A DNA stretch of 64,000 nt, taken from the NCBI GenBank assembly GCA_937873445.1, contig CALMWF010000008.1, positions 168,570 to 232,569 on the forward strand, read 5' to 3'. The translations under genes and the position numbers were made by a program. This document shows positions 1-8,937 of the stretch, piece by piece. Positions within the stretch are counted from its first letter, which is position 1, and each line of letters opens with the position of its first letter. The stretch is from an uncultured Alphaproteobacteria bacterium. GTDB lineage: Bacteria; Pseudomonadota; Alphaproteobacteria; Rhizobiales; Aestuariivirgaceae. The notes beneath the pieces were generated by a model, which saw nothing but the letters and a program-made list of their open reading frames with translations, ran no database searches and was not told the DNA's origin.

Positions 1-1
1 C

Positions 2-1138
2 CGCACCGTCTTCGGCGGCAAGGATCCGCACCCCAACTGGATTGTCGGCGGTGTGCCCTGCGCCATCAACATTGATGGCGTGGGTTCGGTGGGCGCCATC
101 AACATGGAGCGCCTCAACCTGGTGTCCTCCATCATCAATGACAGCATAACCTTCGTGAACAATGTCTATATTCCCGACATTGTCGCCATCGGCTCGCTCT
201 ACAAGGGCTGGCTCTATGGCGGCGGCCTGTCGTCGCAGGCGGTGCTGGCCTATGGCGACATTCCCGACAAGGCCAATGACTACACTGCCGCCAATCTGAT
301 GATGCCGCACGGCGCCATCATCAACGGCAATCTCAAGGAAGTGCACGAGGTGGACCTGCGCGACCCCGAGCAGATCCAGGAATTCGTGCCCCACTCCTGG
401 TATGCCTATGCCGATGAGAAGAAGGGCCTGCATCCCTGGGATGGCGTCACCCAGCCCAATTATCAGCTCGGTCCCAATCTGGTGGGCAGCCGCACCAACA
501 TTCAGCAGATTGACGAGGGCGGCAAATATTCCTGGATCAAGGCGCCGCGCTGGAAGGGCCATGCCATGGAGGTGGGGCCGCTTTCCCGCTACATCATCGG
601 CTATGCCAAAGGCCACACCGAGATCACCGACCAGATCAAGGGCTTGCTCGGCCAGCTCAACGCCCCGGTGGAGGCGCTGTTCTCCACCCTGGGCCGCACC
701 GCGGCGCGCGCGCTGGAAGCCCAGTGGGCCGCCTACAAGATGCGCTATTTCATGGACAAGATGATCGCCAACCTCAAGGCGGGCGATTCATCCACCGCCA
801 ACACCACCAATTGGCGGCCCGAAACCTGGCCCAAGGAGGCCAAGGGCGTGGGCTTCACCGAAGCCCCGCGCGGCGCACTGGCCCACTGGATCAAGATCAA
901 GGACATGAAGATCGACAATTACCAGTGCGTGGTGCCCACCACCTGGAACGGTTCACCCCGCGACAATGAAGGCAACATCGGTGCCTTTGAAGCCGCACTG
1001 ATGAACACCCGGATGGAGCGGCCGGAGGAACCGGTGGAAATCCTCCGTACCCTGCACAGTTTCGATCCCTGTCTGGCCTGCTCCACCCATGTGATGAGCG
1101 AGGATGGCCAGGAATTGACAGACGTCCGCGTGCGCTGA
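2..1138 (+). CDS. hupL: Uptake [NiFe]-hydrogenase large subunit HupL, 5'-truncated by the window edge
   Basis: Catalytic subunit of a membrane-bound group 1 hydrogenase that oxidises H2 and feeds electrons through the small subunit (outside the window) to cytochrome b. The reading frame is open from base 2 and begins inside the protein with the family motif [10 protein letters not shown]. About 378 residues are present, so roughly the first 220 of a usual near-600-residue HupL are missing. The C-terminal nickel motif DPCLACSTH is intact. It is followed by a 15-residue tail starting VMSEDG, the peptide normally removed by HupD after nickel insertion. HupC follows after 10 bases. The N-terminal CxxC pair lies upstream and cannot be checked. 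Identity is certain; only the start is unknown. Confidence 0.97.
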   Translation, partial: RTVFGGKDPHPNWIVGGVPCAINIDGVGSVGAINMERLNLVSSIINDSITFVNNVYIPDIVAIGSLYKGWLYGGGLSSQAVLAYGDIPDKANDYTAANLMMPHGAIINGNLKEVHEVDLRDPEQIQEFVPHSWYAYADEKKGLHPWDGVTQPNYQLGPNLVGSRTNIQQIDEGGKYSWIKAPRWKGHAMEVGPLSRYIIGYAKGHTEITDQIKGLLGQLNAPVEALFSTLGRTAARALEAQWAAYKMRYFMDKMIANLKAGDSSTANTTNWRPETWPKEAKGVGFTEAPRGALAHWIKIKDMKIDNYQCVVPTTWNGSPRDNEGNIGAFEAALMNTRMERPEEPVEILRTLHSFDPCLACSTHVMSEDGQELTDVRVR

Positions 1139-1148
1139 GGGCCATGCC

Positions 1149-1955
1149 ATGACCGACACGCCATTGACCGACACGCCATTGACCGATACCACCGCCCACC
1201 CCAACCGGGGCCAGGCCATCAAGGGTGCGACCAATCTGGGTCCGGCCTATCATGGCCGGCTCGGCTCGCGCTTTGACGCCGTCTATGTCTATGAGGCACC
1301 GGTGCGCATTTGGCACTGGATCAATGCCTTCGCCATTCTGGTGCTGGGGGTGAGCGGCTATTTCATCGCCTCGCCTCTGCCGTCACTCTCCGGCGAGGCG
1401 TCCGATCATTATCTCATGGGTTACATCCGCTTTGCCCATTTTGCGGCGGCCTATGTCATGATCCTGGGCTTCCTATTCCGCATCTATTGGGCCGTGGTGG
1501 GCAACCGCCACGCCCGGCAGATCTTCACCCCGCCGCTGCTCAGCATGAAATGGTGGGGAGGCATTCTCTATTCCATCCGCTGGTATTTCTTCATGGAGCC
1601 GGAGGCGCGCAAATATGTCGGCCATAATCCGCTCGCCACCTTCGGCATGCACTTCGGCTTTGTCTGGGTGACGATCTTCATGATCGTGACCGGCCTTGCC
1701 CTCTACGGCGAGGGCGCGGGCATGGCCTCCTGGCAATACCGCTTCTTCTCTTCCTGGGTGATCCCGCTGTTCGGCCAGAGTCAGGATGTGCACACCTGGC
1801 ACCATGTCGGCCTGTGGGCGATGGTCGTTTTCATCATCATCCATATCTACGCCGCCATCCGCGAGGATATCATGTCGCGCCAGAGCATGATTTCCTCCGT
1901 CACCAGCGGCTGGCGCACCTTCAAGGATGATCGGCCGCTCGACGAAGATCACTGA
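1149..1955 (+). CDS. hupC: Ni/Fe-hydrogenase b-type cytochrome subunit HupC
   Basis: Membrane di-haem cytochrome b of 268 residues that anchors HupSL and passes electrons from H2 to the quinone pool. Four hydrophobic segments are visible. Each lies near candidate haem-ligand histidines: WHWINAF, RFAHFAA, GMHFGFVW and HTWHHVGLW with IHIYAAI. The extra N-terminus of about 45 residues is hydrophilic and opens with a duplicated TDTPL unit encoded by a 15-base tandem repeat. The gene lies 10 bases after hupL in the standard hupSLC order. It is followed by a 183-base gap holding a terminator-like hairpin, so it may end a shorter structural-gene transcript. Confidence 0.96.
   Translation: MTDTPLTDTPLTDTTAHPNRGQAIKGATNLGPAYHGRLGSRFDAVYVYEAPVRIWHWINAFAILVLGVSGYFIASPLPSLSGEASDHYLMGYIRFAHFAAAYVMILGFLFRIYWAVVGNRHARQIFTPPLLSMKWWGGILYSIRWYFFMEPEARKYVGHNPLATFGMHFGFVWVTIFMIVTGLALYGEGAGMASWQYRFFSSWVIPLFGQSQDVHTWHHVGLWAMVVFIIIHIYAAIREDIMSRQSMISSVTSGWRTFKDDRPLDEDH
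1151..1180 (+). repeat. Tandem duplication of 15 bases in the 5' end of hupC
   Basis: Bases 1151-1165 and 1166-1180 are identical copies of GACCGACACGCCATT, followed by a partial third copy (GACCGATACC). In frame they encode TDTPL-TDTPL-TDT directly after the start Met. The duplication keeps the frame and only lengthens the cytoplasmic N-terminus. It looks like a recent slippage event. Confidence 0.85.
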
Positions 1956-1980
1956 GCGAGAGACCGGCAGAAAACGTCGG

Positions 1981-2010
1981 GCGTGGGGACCACACCCCAC
2001 GCTCTTTTGA
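1981..2010 (+). terminator. Terminator-like hairpin between hupC and hupD
   Basis: A perfect 8-bp stem, GCGTGGGG (1981-1988) and CCCCACGC (1995-2002), encloses a 6-base loop and is followed by TCTTTTG. It sits 26 bases after the hupC stop inside the hup gene series. It could be a partial terminator or a 3' stabiliser giving more structural (SLC) than accessory transcript. The T-run is short, so read-through is likely. Confidence 0.6.
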
Positions 2011-2013
2011 TGT

Positions 2014-2108
2014 GAAAATGTGATTTTCAGTTCAGGTTTTTCTGGAAAGTTATCTGTCATTTGGCTAGGGTTAACGCAGGGACCAGCCGTTTTTTCAGGC
2101 AATTGCCT
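2014..2108. promoter_or_regulatory. hupC-hupD gap with two inverted repeats (possible internal promoter region)
   Basis: Downstream of the hairpin the gap contains GAAAAT-GTG-ATTTTC at 2014-2028 and a perfect 12-base palindrome AGGCAATTGCCT at 2097-2108. The segment is more AT-rich than its surroundings. I found no clean sigma-70 or sigma-54 promoter: a TTGG...GC pair near 2070 has 11 instead of 10 bases between the GG and GC. A second promoter for hupD onwards is possible but unproven. Confidence 0.3.
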
Positions 2109-2138
2109 TTCCATCATGCGGCACGAAAGAGAGTCCGA

Positions 2139-2771
2139 ATGGGAGATAAACAACACATCCTCGTTCTGGGGATCGGCAATCTGCTCTGGGCCGATGAGGG
2201 CTGGGGTGTTCGCGTGGTGGAAGACATGCACCGCCGCTATGAGTTTCCTGACAATGTCCGCCTGCTGGATGGCGGCACCCAGGGTCTTTATCTGGTGCAG
2301 GACATCTGCGACGCCGACGCACTGCTGGTGTTTGACGCCATTGATTATGGTCTTGAGCCAGGCACCCTGAAACTGGTGGAGGGGGCCGAGGTGCCGCGCT
2401 TCATGGGTGCCAAGAAGATGAGCCTGCATCAGACCGGCTTTCAGGAAGTCATCATGTCGGCGGAACTTCTCGGCCGCTGCCCCAGGCACATGCTGCTGGT
2501 GGGCCTGCAGCCGGTGGAACTGGAAGACTTTGGCGGTTCGCTGCGGGACATCTCCAAGGCGAAAATGCCGGACGCCATTGCCGCGGGCCTTGCCTGGCTT
2601 GGCCGCTTCGGCATCACCGCCCGCGAGCGCGCCGAACCGCTTGCCGCTGCCGCCACCATTGCCAGCGCCGAAATGGCGCTTGACCTCTATGAGCAGGGCA
2701 GGCCCAGCGAAACGGAAGCCTGCCGCACCGCCGATATCCGATTTGTGGGAAAGCCACCCAGGGAGCCGTGA
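2139..2771 (+). CDS. hupD: Hydrogenase maturation endopeptidase HupD
   Basis: Nickel-dependent protease that removes the C-terminal peptide of HupL after the NiFe site is built. The product is 210 residues, starting MGDKQH. The chosen ATG has a GAAAGAGAG ribosome-binding site just upstream; the frame is open further back but without a better start. The N-terminal GIGNLLWADEGWGVR motif carries the conserved metal-binding Glu. An Asp in DAIDYG and a His in HQTGFQE supply the other expected ligands. It opens the accessory gene series and is followed after 3 bases by hupF. The size is typical of HupD/HyaD proteases. Confidence 0.95.
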   Translation: MGDKQHILVLGIGNLLWADEGWGVRVVEDMHRRYEFPDNVRLLDGGTQGLYLVQDICDADALLVFDAIDYGLEPGTLKLVEGAEVPRFMGAKKMSLHQTGFQEVIMSAELLGRCPRHMLLVGLQPVELEDFGGSLRDISKAKMPDAIAAGLAWLGRFGITARERAEPLAAAATIASAEMALDLYEQGRPSETEACRTADIRFVGKPPREP

Positions 2772-2774
2772 ATC

Positions 2775-3086
2775 ATGTGCATTGGAACCCCCATGCAGAT
2801 CGTTGAGAGCAGCGATTTTTCCGCCCGCTGTGCCGCCGACGGCACCGAGGCGCAGGTCGACCTGAGCCTGGTGGGGCCGCAGGAAAAGGGCACCTGGGTT
2901 CTGGTCTTCCTCGGTTCGGCGCGCGAGGTGCTGACAGCGGAGGATGCCCAGCGCATCCGCGATGCCCACACCGCGCTGCGCGCCGCCATGACCGGCAGCA
3001 ACCCCAACATCGATCATCTCTTTGCCGACCTCGTGAACCGCGAGCCGGAACTGCCGCCTTCCCTCATGACGCCGGAGAAGACCTGA
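2775..3086 (+). CDS. hupF: HupF, HypC-like chaperone of the uptake hydrogenase
   Basis: A protein of 103 residues beginning MCIGTPMQI, the HypC/HupF signature in which the N-terminal Cys2 takes part in handling the Fe(CN)2CO unit. It is longer than HypC (79 residues, at 29 kb) because of a C-terminal extension, as expected for HupF. HupF is known in rhizobia to stabilise HupL during maturation in the presence of oxygen. It lies between hupD (3-base gap) and hupG (3-base gap). No hupE nickel-permease gene lies between hupD and hupF, unlike the Rhizobium leguminosarum operon. Confidence 0.93.
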   Translation: MCIGTPMQIVESSDFSARCAADGTEAQVDLSLVGPQEKGTWVLVFLGSAREVLTAEDAQRIRDAHTALRAAMTGSNPNIDHLFADLVNREPELPPSLMTPEKT

Positions 3087-3089
3087 TCC

Positions 3090-3548
3090 ATGTCCAGGCC
3101 AGCCCCCGATTTTTCCCCGCTGCTCAAGAACGTCATTGCGCGCCACGGTTTGGACGTGGTGAGTGAGGCAACGCTGGCCACTGTGCTGGGCCATCATCAG
3201 CATACGGCATTATTTTTTCTGGGTGACTGGGAGAGGCTGGCCGAGAGCAATGACGTGGCCGCCGTTCTGCCCGAACTGATGAAGATAGCCCCCGGCCTGA
3301 AGATTGCCGTGGTGGAGCGCGGCGCCGAACGCGCCCTGCAACTGCGCTACCGCTTCAACAAGTTTCCCGCCCTGGTGTTCACGCGGGGTGAGGGCTATCT
3401 CGGTGCGCTCCTGGGCATGCAGGACTGGGGCGACTATGCCCGCGAAATTCCGGCCCTGCTCAAGGGCGATGTATCCGAGCCGCCGCCCTTCAAATTTCCC
3501 GAAGGCTGCGCCCCAGCCCCCGCCACCGGCGACACCCCGTTTCATTGA
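3090..3548 (+). CDS. hupG: HupG (HyaE family), thioredoxin-like hydrogenase assembly protein
   Basis: A soluble protein of 152 residues with a thioredoxin-like fold pattern: hydrophobic strand FFLGDW, then FNKFPALVFTRGEGYLGAL, where the cis-Pro region is recognisable. It lacks a CxxC redox pair, as is usual for HyaE/HupG. The family is thought to act as a chaperone for the hydrogenase small subunit before Tat export. Position and size fit the hupF-hupG-hupH order. The assignment rests on family pattern and context. Confidence 0.88.
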   Translation: MSRPAPDFSPLLKNVIARHGLDVVSEATLATVLGHHQHTALFFLGDWERLAESNDVAAVLPELMKIAPGLKIAVVERGAERALQLRYRFNKFPALVFTRGEGYLGALLGMQDWGDYAREIPALLKGDVSEPPPFKFPEGCAPAPATGDTPFH

Positions 3549-3557
3549 GGTTCAGGC

Positions 3558-4400
3558 ATGACCAGCACACCCTTTCCCCTTGGTCCCGGCTCGCAGCCGG
3601 AGGAAGATGATGCCGTTCTCGAATACATGGCGCTGCCCGAGGGCATGGCCACCTGGCAGCGCCCGGTTCTGCCCGAGCCTGGAGACGTGAAGGGGCTGGA
3701 ATCCGGCATGGCCGCCCTTGACCAGGTTCTTGAGGCGCTGCGTCACTTCAAGCTCGGCCAGCCGACCTATGAGATTGATGTCACCCCTCTCGATGACAAG
3801 AACCGCGCCTTTGTTGATGATGTGCTGGGCGAGGGCGAAGTGTCCATCATCGCGGGCACCGAATTGCAGGCGCAGGAATCGGTGCTCGCCGGGGTGTGGC
3901 GGGTGCGCACGGGCGCCGAACAGGGCAAGCCCGCCGCCGATGTGATCGAGGTGGGTCATGTGCCGGCGCGCGTTCATGAGATTGCCTTCCGCGCGGCGCG
4001 GCGGGGCGTTGCCGCACCAGAGGGGCAATTGGCGGATGGCCTGCTGGCCGCGCCGTCATTGTTGGCGGAACTGCACAATGCCGTCACCTCGGACAAGGGC
4101 GACGATGCCGAACACGCCATCAACCTGTCGCTGCTGCCCCACACGCCGGAGGATCTGGTTCTGCTCGATCAGCAGCTGGGTCAGGGTGATGTCCACATTC
4201 TGTCGCGGGGCTATGGCAATTGCCGCATCTCCTCCACCGCCACGCGCAACATCTGGTGGGTGCGCTATTTCAATTCGCAGGACGCGCTGATCCTCAATTC
4301 GCTGGAGGTGGCGCGCATTCCGGAAGTGGCCTTCGCCGCCATTGAAGACATTCACGACAGCGAAAAGCGTCTGGCTGAAATTCTCGGTGTCTACCGGTGA
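3558..4400 (+). CDS. hupH: Hydrogenase expression/formation protein HupH (HyaF family)
   Basis: Cytoplasmic accessory protein of 280 residues. The C-terminal half contains the recognisable family segment around GQGDVHILSRGYGNCRISSTA and TRNIWWVRYFNSQD, followed by ILNSLEVARIPEVA. HupH/HyaF proteins support maturation of the small subunit; their biochemical role is not settled. The gene follows hupG after 9 bases, and its stop overlaps the GTG start of hupI by 4 bases. Confidence 0.93.
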   Translation: MTSTPFPLGPGSQPEEDDAVLEYMALPEGMATWQRPVLPEPGDVKGLESGMAALDQVLEALRHFKLGQPTYEIDVTPLDDKNRAFVDDVLGEGEVSIIAGTELQAQESVLAGVWRVRTGAEQGKPAADVIEVGHVPARVHEIAFRAARRGVAAPEGQLADGLLAAPSLLAELHNAVTSDKGDDAEHAINLSLLPHTPEDLVLLDQQLGQGDVHILSRGYGNCRISSTATRNIWWVRYFNSQDALILNSLEVARIPEVAFAAIEDIHDSEKRLAEILGVYR

Positions 4401-4618
4401 GCGATCATTTCTTCTCCGGTTCCTATGGCGGCGACGCCAGCAAGGTGACGTCCGCCACGCGCTTTGAATGCAAGATCTGCTGGTGGGTCTATGATCCGGC
4501 ACTGGGCGATGACGCCCGCCAGATTCCGCCGGGCACCGCCTTCACCGACCTGCCCTGGGACTGGTCCTGCCCCAATTGCTCCGGCGAAAAAAAGGACTTT
4601 CTGGTTCTGGAGGGATGA
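4397..4618 (+). CDS. hupI: HupI, rubredoxin
   Basis: Small iron protein of 73 residues with a GTG start inside the hupH stop (GTGA overlap). The Fe(Cys)4 ligands are present as CKICWWVYDP near the N-terminus and CPNC near the C-terminus, and the rubredoxin core TAFTDLPWDWSCPNC is clear. Rubredoxins in hup operons are thought to support hydrogenase assembly under oxygen. It overlaps hupJ by 4 bases, so translation is probably coupled. Confidence 0.95.
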   Translation: MSDHFFSGSYGGDASKVTSATRFECKICWWVYDPALGDDARQIPPGTAFTDLPWDWSCPNCSGEKKDFLVLEG

Positions 4619-5112
4619 TGGACGAGGCGGGCACCATCGCTGCACGGCTGACGGCGGCCTTCCGCGCCATCGCCGACACGCGCATGAAGGATGTGCCCAT
4701 CCTCAATTCCGCGCTTGCGGTGGACTGCGTGGGGCCGGTGGCCTGGCAGGGTGACTGGTTGGCGGTTGTCGTCACCCCGTGGTTCATGAATCTCATGCTG
4801 CTGCCGCAGACCCCCGGCGCCTGGCACCATGCGCAAGGCAGCACGGTGGAGCGCATGCTGCCCAGCGGCAGCTATGCCTTTGTGGCGGGCGAGGATGAGC
4901 AGCTGGGGCCGTCGCTGTCATGCTCGCTGTTCTCGCCCATGTTTGATTTCACCAGCCAGGATGAGGCCATGGCTCTGGCCCGCGACATTCTCGCCGCGGC
5001 CATGGCCGGTGATGAAACTGAAGCACCGCCGCCGCCCGCCGCCGCGCCGGAAAAGCCATCGCGCCGCGCCCTGTTTGGCCTGGGGCGTAAGGCCGCCGGG
5101 GAGACGGCGTGA
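4615..5112 (+). CDS. hupJ: HupJ, [NiFe]-hydrogenase assembly chaperone (HybE family)
   Basis: A protein of 165 residues starting MMDEAGTIAARL. The ATG at 4615 overlaps the hupI stop and has a GGAG site ahead of it. A conserved core typical of HybE/HupJ is visible: VVTPWFMNLMLLP, then GSYAFVAGED and SCSLFSPMFDF. The C-terminal 35 residues are low-complexity (Pro/Ala-rich, then basic). It acts in assembly of the hydrogenase small subunit or cofactor. Its stop overlaps the GTG start of hupK. Confidence 0.92.
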   Translation: MMDEAGTIAARLTAAFRAIADTRMKDVPILNSALAVDCVGPVAWQGDWLAVVVTPWFMNLMLLPQTPGAWHHAQGSTVERMLPSGSYAFVAGEDEQLGPSLSCSLFSPMFDFTSQDEAMALARDILAAAMAGDETEAPPPPAAAPEKPSRRALFGLGRKAAGETA

Positions 5113-6062
5113 TGGATGCGGGCCACATCACCATCTGTCTGGGGCAGGGGCTTTCCATCCGCTCCACCCGGCCCGCCAATATCGGTGTGGTTTTCGCGGG
5201 CAGGAGAGTGGCCGATGTGGCGCGCCTCATGCCGCTGCTCTTTGCCGTATGCGGCCGGGCCCAGACCCAGGCCAGCCAGTGGGCGCTGGCAATGGCGGCA
5301 GGAGAAACGCCCGATTCCACCGTGCCTGCGGCAGTCACCGCCGAGGCCATCCGCGAACACATGATGCGCATTGCCGTGGACTGGGCCAAGGCGCTGGACC
5401 TGACGCCCGACACCACAATTCTGCGCCGCATCCACGCCCTGCCGAAACAGGCGAGCGAAGGAACGCGCCGGGACGTGGCGCATCTGGCAGATGAATTGCT
5501 CACCGAACTCGTGTCCAGCCGCGCCCGGCTTGCCGCCGGGGATTGGTCAGGTCTTTTCACGGAGACCAGCCTGGCGGGCCGCCTTCTGCATCATGTGGTG
5601 GCGCGCGGCTGGAGTGACTGGGGCCGCAGCGCCAGCAGCGATCCCGCTGAAACCAGCGCCTTCACCCTGGTGCGTGATGACCCTGCCATGGCCGCTCTGG
5701 TGGCGCAGCACGGCGACGGTCTGCTGCCCCGCCTCAGCGCCAGGCTGGTGCATCTGGCGCGGCTCATCGAAACGCTGGCGGATGGCGGGGCCAAGGCTCG
5801 CCTGCACCGTCATGAAGGCTGGGGCGAGGCCACGCTGCCCACCTCGCGCGGGCTTCTCACCCACCGCGTGAAGCGCGCGGACGATCTGGTCATCGCCTAT
5901 GACATCATTGCCCCCACCGACATTAATTTCCGACCCCACGGCATTGCCGCGGCCAGCCTCAAGTCCTTTTATCCGTCAACGGACGAACAAGCCATGCGCC
6001 TCATGGTCGAGGCCATTGACCCCTGCGTGTCCTACTCCTTCACGGAGACCGTTTCACCATGA
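5109..6062 (+). CDS. hupK: HupK, hydrogenase-large-subunit-like assembly protein
   Basis: A protein of 317 residues; the start is the GTG at 5109, which overlaps the hupJ stop, or the adjacent ATG at 5112. HupK proteins resemble the large subunit without its active site and are proposed scaffolds for the iron ligands. The C-terminal half keeps hydrogenase-like elements (YDIIAPTDINFRP, MRLMVEAIDPC), but the nickel motif is degenerate: DPCVSYSF instead of DPCxxC. The N-terminal CxxC is also absent. The stop overlaps the hupR ATG by 4 bases, which ties the regulators to the operon. Confidence 0.9.
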   Translation: MMDAGHITICLGQGLSIRSTRPANIGVVFAGRRVADVARLMPLLFAVCGRAQTQASQWALAMAAGETPDSTVPAAVTAEAIREHMMRIAVDWAKALDLTPDTTILRRIHALPKQASEGTRRDVAHLADELLTELVSSRARLAAGDWSGLFTETSLAGRLLHHVVARGWSDWGRSASSDPAETSAFTLVRDDPAMAALVAQHGDGLLPRLSARLVHLARLIETLADGGAKARLHRHEGWGEATLPTSRGLLTHRVKRADDLVIAYDIIAPTDINFRPHGIAAASLKSFYPSTDEQAMRLMVEAIDPCVSYSFTETVSP

Positions 6063-7555
6063 CCGCCAGCCTGCCAACAGTTCTTGTCATTGATGATGAG
6101 GCCCGCAGCCTCGAAACCCTGCACCGTGTCCTGTGTGAGGACTTTGATGTCAAGACCGCGCAGAATGTCACGGAGGCCACCGCCATTCTCGAACGCGACT
6201 GGATTCAGATCATTCTGTGTGACCAGCGCATGCCCGACAAAAGTGGCGTCGATTTCCTGACCGAGGTGCGTGACCGCTGGCCGGAGATCATCCGCATCAT
6301 CATTTCCGGCTATACTGATACTGAGGATGTGATCCGCGGCATCAATCAGGCCGGCATCTTCCAGTACATCACCAAGCCCTGGCAGCCGGACAGCCTCATC
6401 CTGACCTTGAAGAACGCGGCCCACATCTTTGACCTCAACCGCCAGAACGAAATGCTCTCGGCGGAACTGAAGATGGCCCCGCGCCATGTCGAGTCGGTGT
6501 TGAAGGACCGCCGCCAGGTGGTGCGCGAGCGTTTCCGCATGGATGATGGCATCATCCGCGCCGCATCGAGCCCCATGAATGCCGTCTGCGATCGCCTGCT
6601 GCAGATCGCGCCCTTTGATGTGTCCGTGCTGTTGCAGGGCGAGTCCGGCACCGGCAAGGAGCTCGCTGCCCGCGCCCTGCATTACAACAGCCTGCGCTGG
6701 AACAAGCCCTTCGTGGCCGAAAACTGCGGCGCCGTGCCCGATGAATTGCTGGAAAGCGAACTTTTTGGCCACAAGCGCGGCGCCTTCACCGGGGCGGTCA
6801 ATGACCATACCGGTCTGTTTGAGCGCGCCAATGGCGGCACCGTGTTTCTGGATGAAGTGGGAGAGATTTCTCCCGCCTTTCAGGTGAAATTGCTCCGTGT
6901 ACTGCAGAACGGTGAAATTCGCCCCGTCGGCTCACCCAAGGCGCTCAAGGTTGATGTGCGCGTTGTTGCCGCCACCAACAAGACGCTTGAAGATGAAGTG
7001 CGGGCCGGACGCTTCCGCGAGGATCTCTATTACCGTCTGGCGGCGGTGACCATCCATCTGCCGGCGCTGCGCGAGCGGGTCATGGATATTCCGGTCATCG
7101 CAAATACCTACCTCGACAATGCCATGGCCAGTTTCGGCAAGAAAAGCCACGGCCTGAGCGACGAGACTCTGGCCGCACTGGCCCGCTATTCATGGCCCGG
7201 AAACATCCGCGAATTGCAGAATGAGTTGCAGCGTCTGCTCATCATGTCGCCCGAGGACGGTAAAATTCCGGCGAGCATGCTGTCGCCGCGCATTTCCGGG
7301 GCTGCCTCCGCCTCGGCCCTTCCGGAGGAAGCGGCGTCGCTTGGCGGCATCGTTGGCATGGGCGGGTCGCTCAGAGACCGCATTGACCTTCTGGAGGAGA
7401 ATATCCTGCGCGAAACGCTGATCCGTCACCGCTGGAACAAGAGCAGGGCAGCACGGGAATTGGGTTTGTCGCGGGTGGGTTTGCGCCTTAAGCTTCAGCG
7501 CTACGGCCTTGAGAAAACCGATTTTGTTGGCAGGCCGCGCGCACTCGCCAATTGA
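6059..7555 (+). CDS. hupR: HupR (HoxA-type), NtrC-family response regulator of hydrogenase genes
   Basis: Transcription activator of 498 residues. The receiver domain (about 1-125) has the acidic pair D12-D13, the phosphoacceptor D55 in LCDQRMP, and the late Lys in ITKPW. The central AAA+ domain has Walker A GESGTGKE, the sigma-54 contact loop GAFTGA, and FLDEVGEI. A Fis-type helix-turn-helix lies at the C-terminus ([25 protein letters not shown]). HupR works with sigma-54 at hupSL promoters and, in Rhodobacter, activates in the unphosphorylated state. The GAFTGA loop makes sigma-54 dependence very likely here. The gene overlaps hupK by 4 bases, and hupT starts 11 bases after its stop. Confidence 0.95.
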   Translation: MTASLPTVLVIDDEARSLETLHRVLCEDFDVKTAQNVTEATAILERDWIQIILCDQRMPDKSGVDFLTEVRDRWPEIIRIIISGYTDTEDVIRGINQAGIFQYITKPWQPDSLILTLKNAAHIFDLNRQNEMLSAELKMAPRHVESVLKDRRQVVRERFRMDDGIIRAASSPMNAVCDRLLQIAPFDVSVLLQGESGTGKELAARALHYNSLRWNKPFVAENCGAVPDELLESELFGHKRGAFTGAVNDHTGLFERANGGTVFLDEVGEISPAFQVKLLRVLQNGEIRPVGSPKALKVDVRVVAATNKTLEDEVRAGRFREDLYYRLAAVTIHLPALRERVMDIPVIANTYLDNAMASFGKKSHGLSDETLAALARYSWPGNIRELQNELQRLLIMSPEDGKIPASMLSPRISGAASASALPEEAASLGGIVGMGGSLRDRIDLLEENILRETLIRHRWNKSRAARELGLSRVGLRLKLQRYGLEKTDFVGRPRALAN

Positions 7556-7566
7556 GGAGGACGTCC

Positions 7567-8937
7567 ATGTGGCCCTCTGACGGCAAGACCCAGAGCAAGG
7601 CCGAAAGCGGCCTGATCGAACGTGCCGGCGTGGGCGCGGCACTGGGCGAGGGCCGCGTGTCGGAAGAAGCGTGGATCGAGGTCATCCACCGCATGGACGA
7701 GGTCTATGCCGACCTGGTGCGGAACCAGCTGGAACTGGAGGAGAAGAACGGCGCGCTGGAGGATGCGCAACACTTCATCGACAGCGTTCTCTCCTCCATG
7801 ACCGACATTCTCATTGTCTGCGATCTGGATGGGCGCATCGTGCGCGTGAACGCGGGTGCAGAGCGCATCATCGGTGGTGCCGCCACGGCACTCCGTCAGG
7901 TGTTTGCGCCAGAGTCAAAAATTCTCACTGATATATTTGCCAGCCGCATTCTCACCGGCGCCACCATCAACGACGTGGAGGCCGCCATTCAGTCGCAGGA
8001 CGGCAGCACTGTTCCCATGTCGGTCAACTGCGCGCCCCAGCACGACCATCAGGGGCGGCTTGTCGGTTTTGTGCTCATTGGCCGGCCTATGGGCGAACTG
8101 CGCCGCGCCTTCGCCGAACTGGATCAGGCCCACCGCAAATTGACGCGCACCCAGCAGCAGCTGGTGGCCGCCGAAAAAATGGCAGCCCTTGGCCAGCTGG
8201 TGGCGGGTGTTGCCCACGAACTCAACAACCCCATCAGCTTCGTCTTCGGCAACCTGCATGCGCTGAACCGCTATGGCGAGACGTTGACGCGCTATCTCGA
8301 TCAGGTGGCAGCCTGTGAAACCCCGGAAGATGTGACCCGCCTGAAGGACAATGCTGCCATACGGCGCATCACCGGCGATATCAGGCCCCTTATTGAAGGC
8401 ACATTGGAGGGCGCCCAGCGCGTCAGCGAAATCGTTCAGGACCTGCGCCGCTTCTCCTCCAGCCAGAAGGAGGAAGCGGATCATTTCAATCTCGTGCGCC
8501 TGGCTCAGACCGCTTCCGACTGGGTGGTGAAGTCGGCGCGCACCAAGCCAGCCATCACCATAGAGCCGGAAGGTCCGCTGGAAGTCAAAACCCTGCAGCG
8601 CTCGGTCCATCAGATCATCGTCAATTTCGTGCAGAATTCCGTGGATGTTCTGAAGGCGCGGGCCGATGGCCGGATCGACATCACCTGCCGGGTGGAGGCA
8701 GGCTGGGGCCGTGTGACGGTGTGCGATAACGGACCGGGGGTGAAGCCTGATCACCTGAACCGTATCTTCGAGCCCTTCTTCACCACCAAGGCCGTGGGCG
8801 AGGGCACCGGGCTTGGCCTCTATGTGAGTTACAACCTGGCCCAGGAACTGGGTGGCCGCATCGAAGTGGAAAACCGTGGTGAGGGTGGCGCCTGTTTTAC
8901 CCTCTATTTCCCCTGTCAGGGCTGCGCCGATGGCTGA
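7567..8937 (+). CDS. hupT: HupT (HoxJ-type), soluble histidine kinase of the H2-sensing system
   Basis: Sensor kinase of 456 residues without membrane segments. Domains in order: a coiled N-terminus (QLELEEKNGALEDAQ), a PAS domain (about 75-185), a HisKA helix with the phospho-His in VAGVAHELNNP, and a HATPase domain with N, G1 and G2 boxes (NFVQNSVD, VCDNGPGV, GEGTGLGLYV). The ATG at 7567 is chosen because GAGGAGG lies 6 bases ahead. In known systems HupT forms a complex with the HupUV sensor and phosphorylates HupR when H2 is absent. The gene end overlaps the hupU start by 8 bases. Confidence 0.95.
   Translation: MWPSDGKTQSKAESGLIERAGVGAALGEGRVSEEAWIEVIHRMDEVYADLVRNQLELEEKNGALEDAQHFIDSVLSSMTDILIVCDLDGRIVRVNAGAERIIGGAATALRQVFAPESKILTDIFASRILTGATINDVEAAIQSQDGSTVPMSVNCAPQHDHQGRLVGFVLIGRPMGELRRAFAELDQAHRKLTRTQQQLVAAEKMAALGQLVAGVAHELNNPISFVFGNLHALNRYGETLTRYLDQVAACETPEDVTRLKDNAAIRRITGDIRPLIEGTLEGAQRVSEIVQDLRRFSSSQKEEADHFNLVRLAQTASDWVVKSARTKPAITIEPEGPLEVKTLQRSVHQIIVNFVQNSVDVLKARADGRIDITCRVEAGWGRVTVCDNGPGVKPDHLNRIFEPFFTTKAVGEGTGLGLYVSYNLAQELGGRIEVENRGEGGACFTLYFPCQGCADG

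Noticed and set aside
2068..2088. Possible sigma-54 promoter before hupD (TTGG...CGCA)
   Set aside because: The GG to GC spacing is 11 bases rather than 10, and the rest of the consensus matches poorly.
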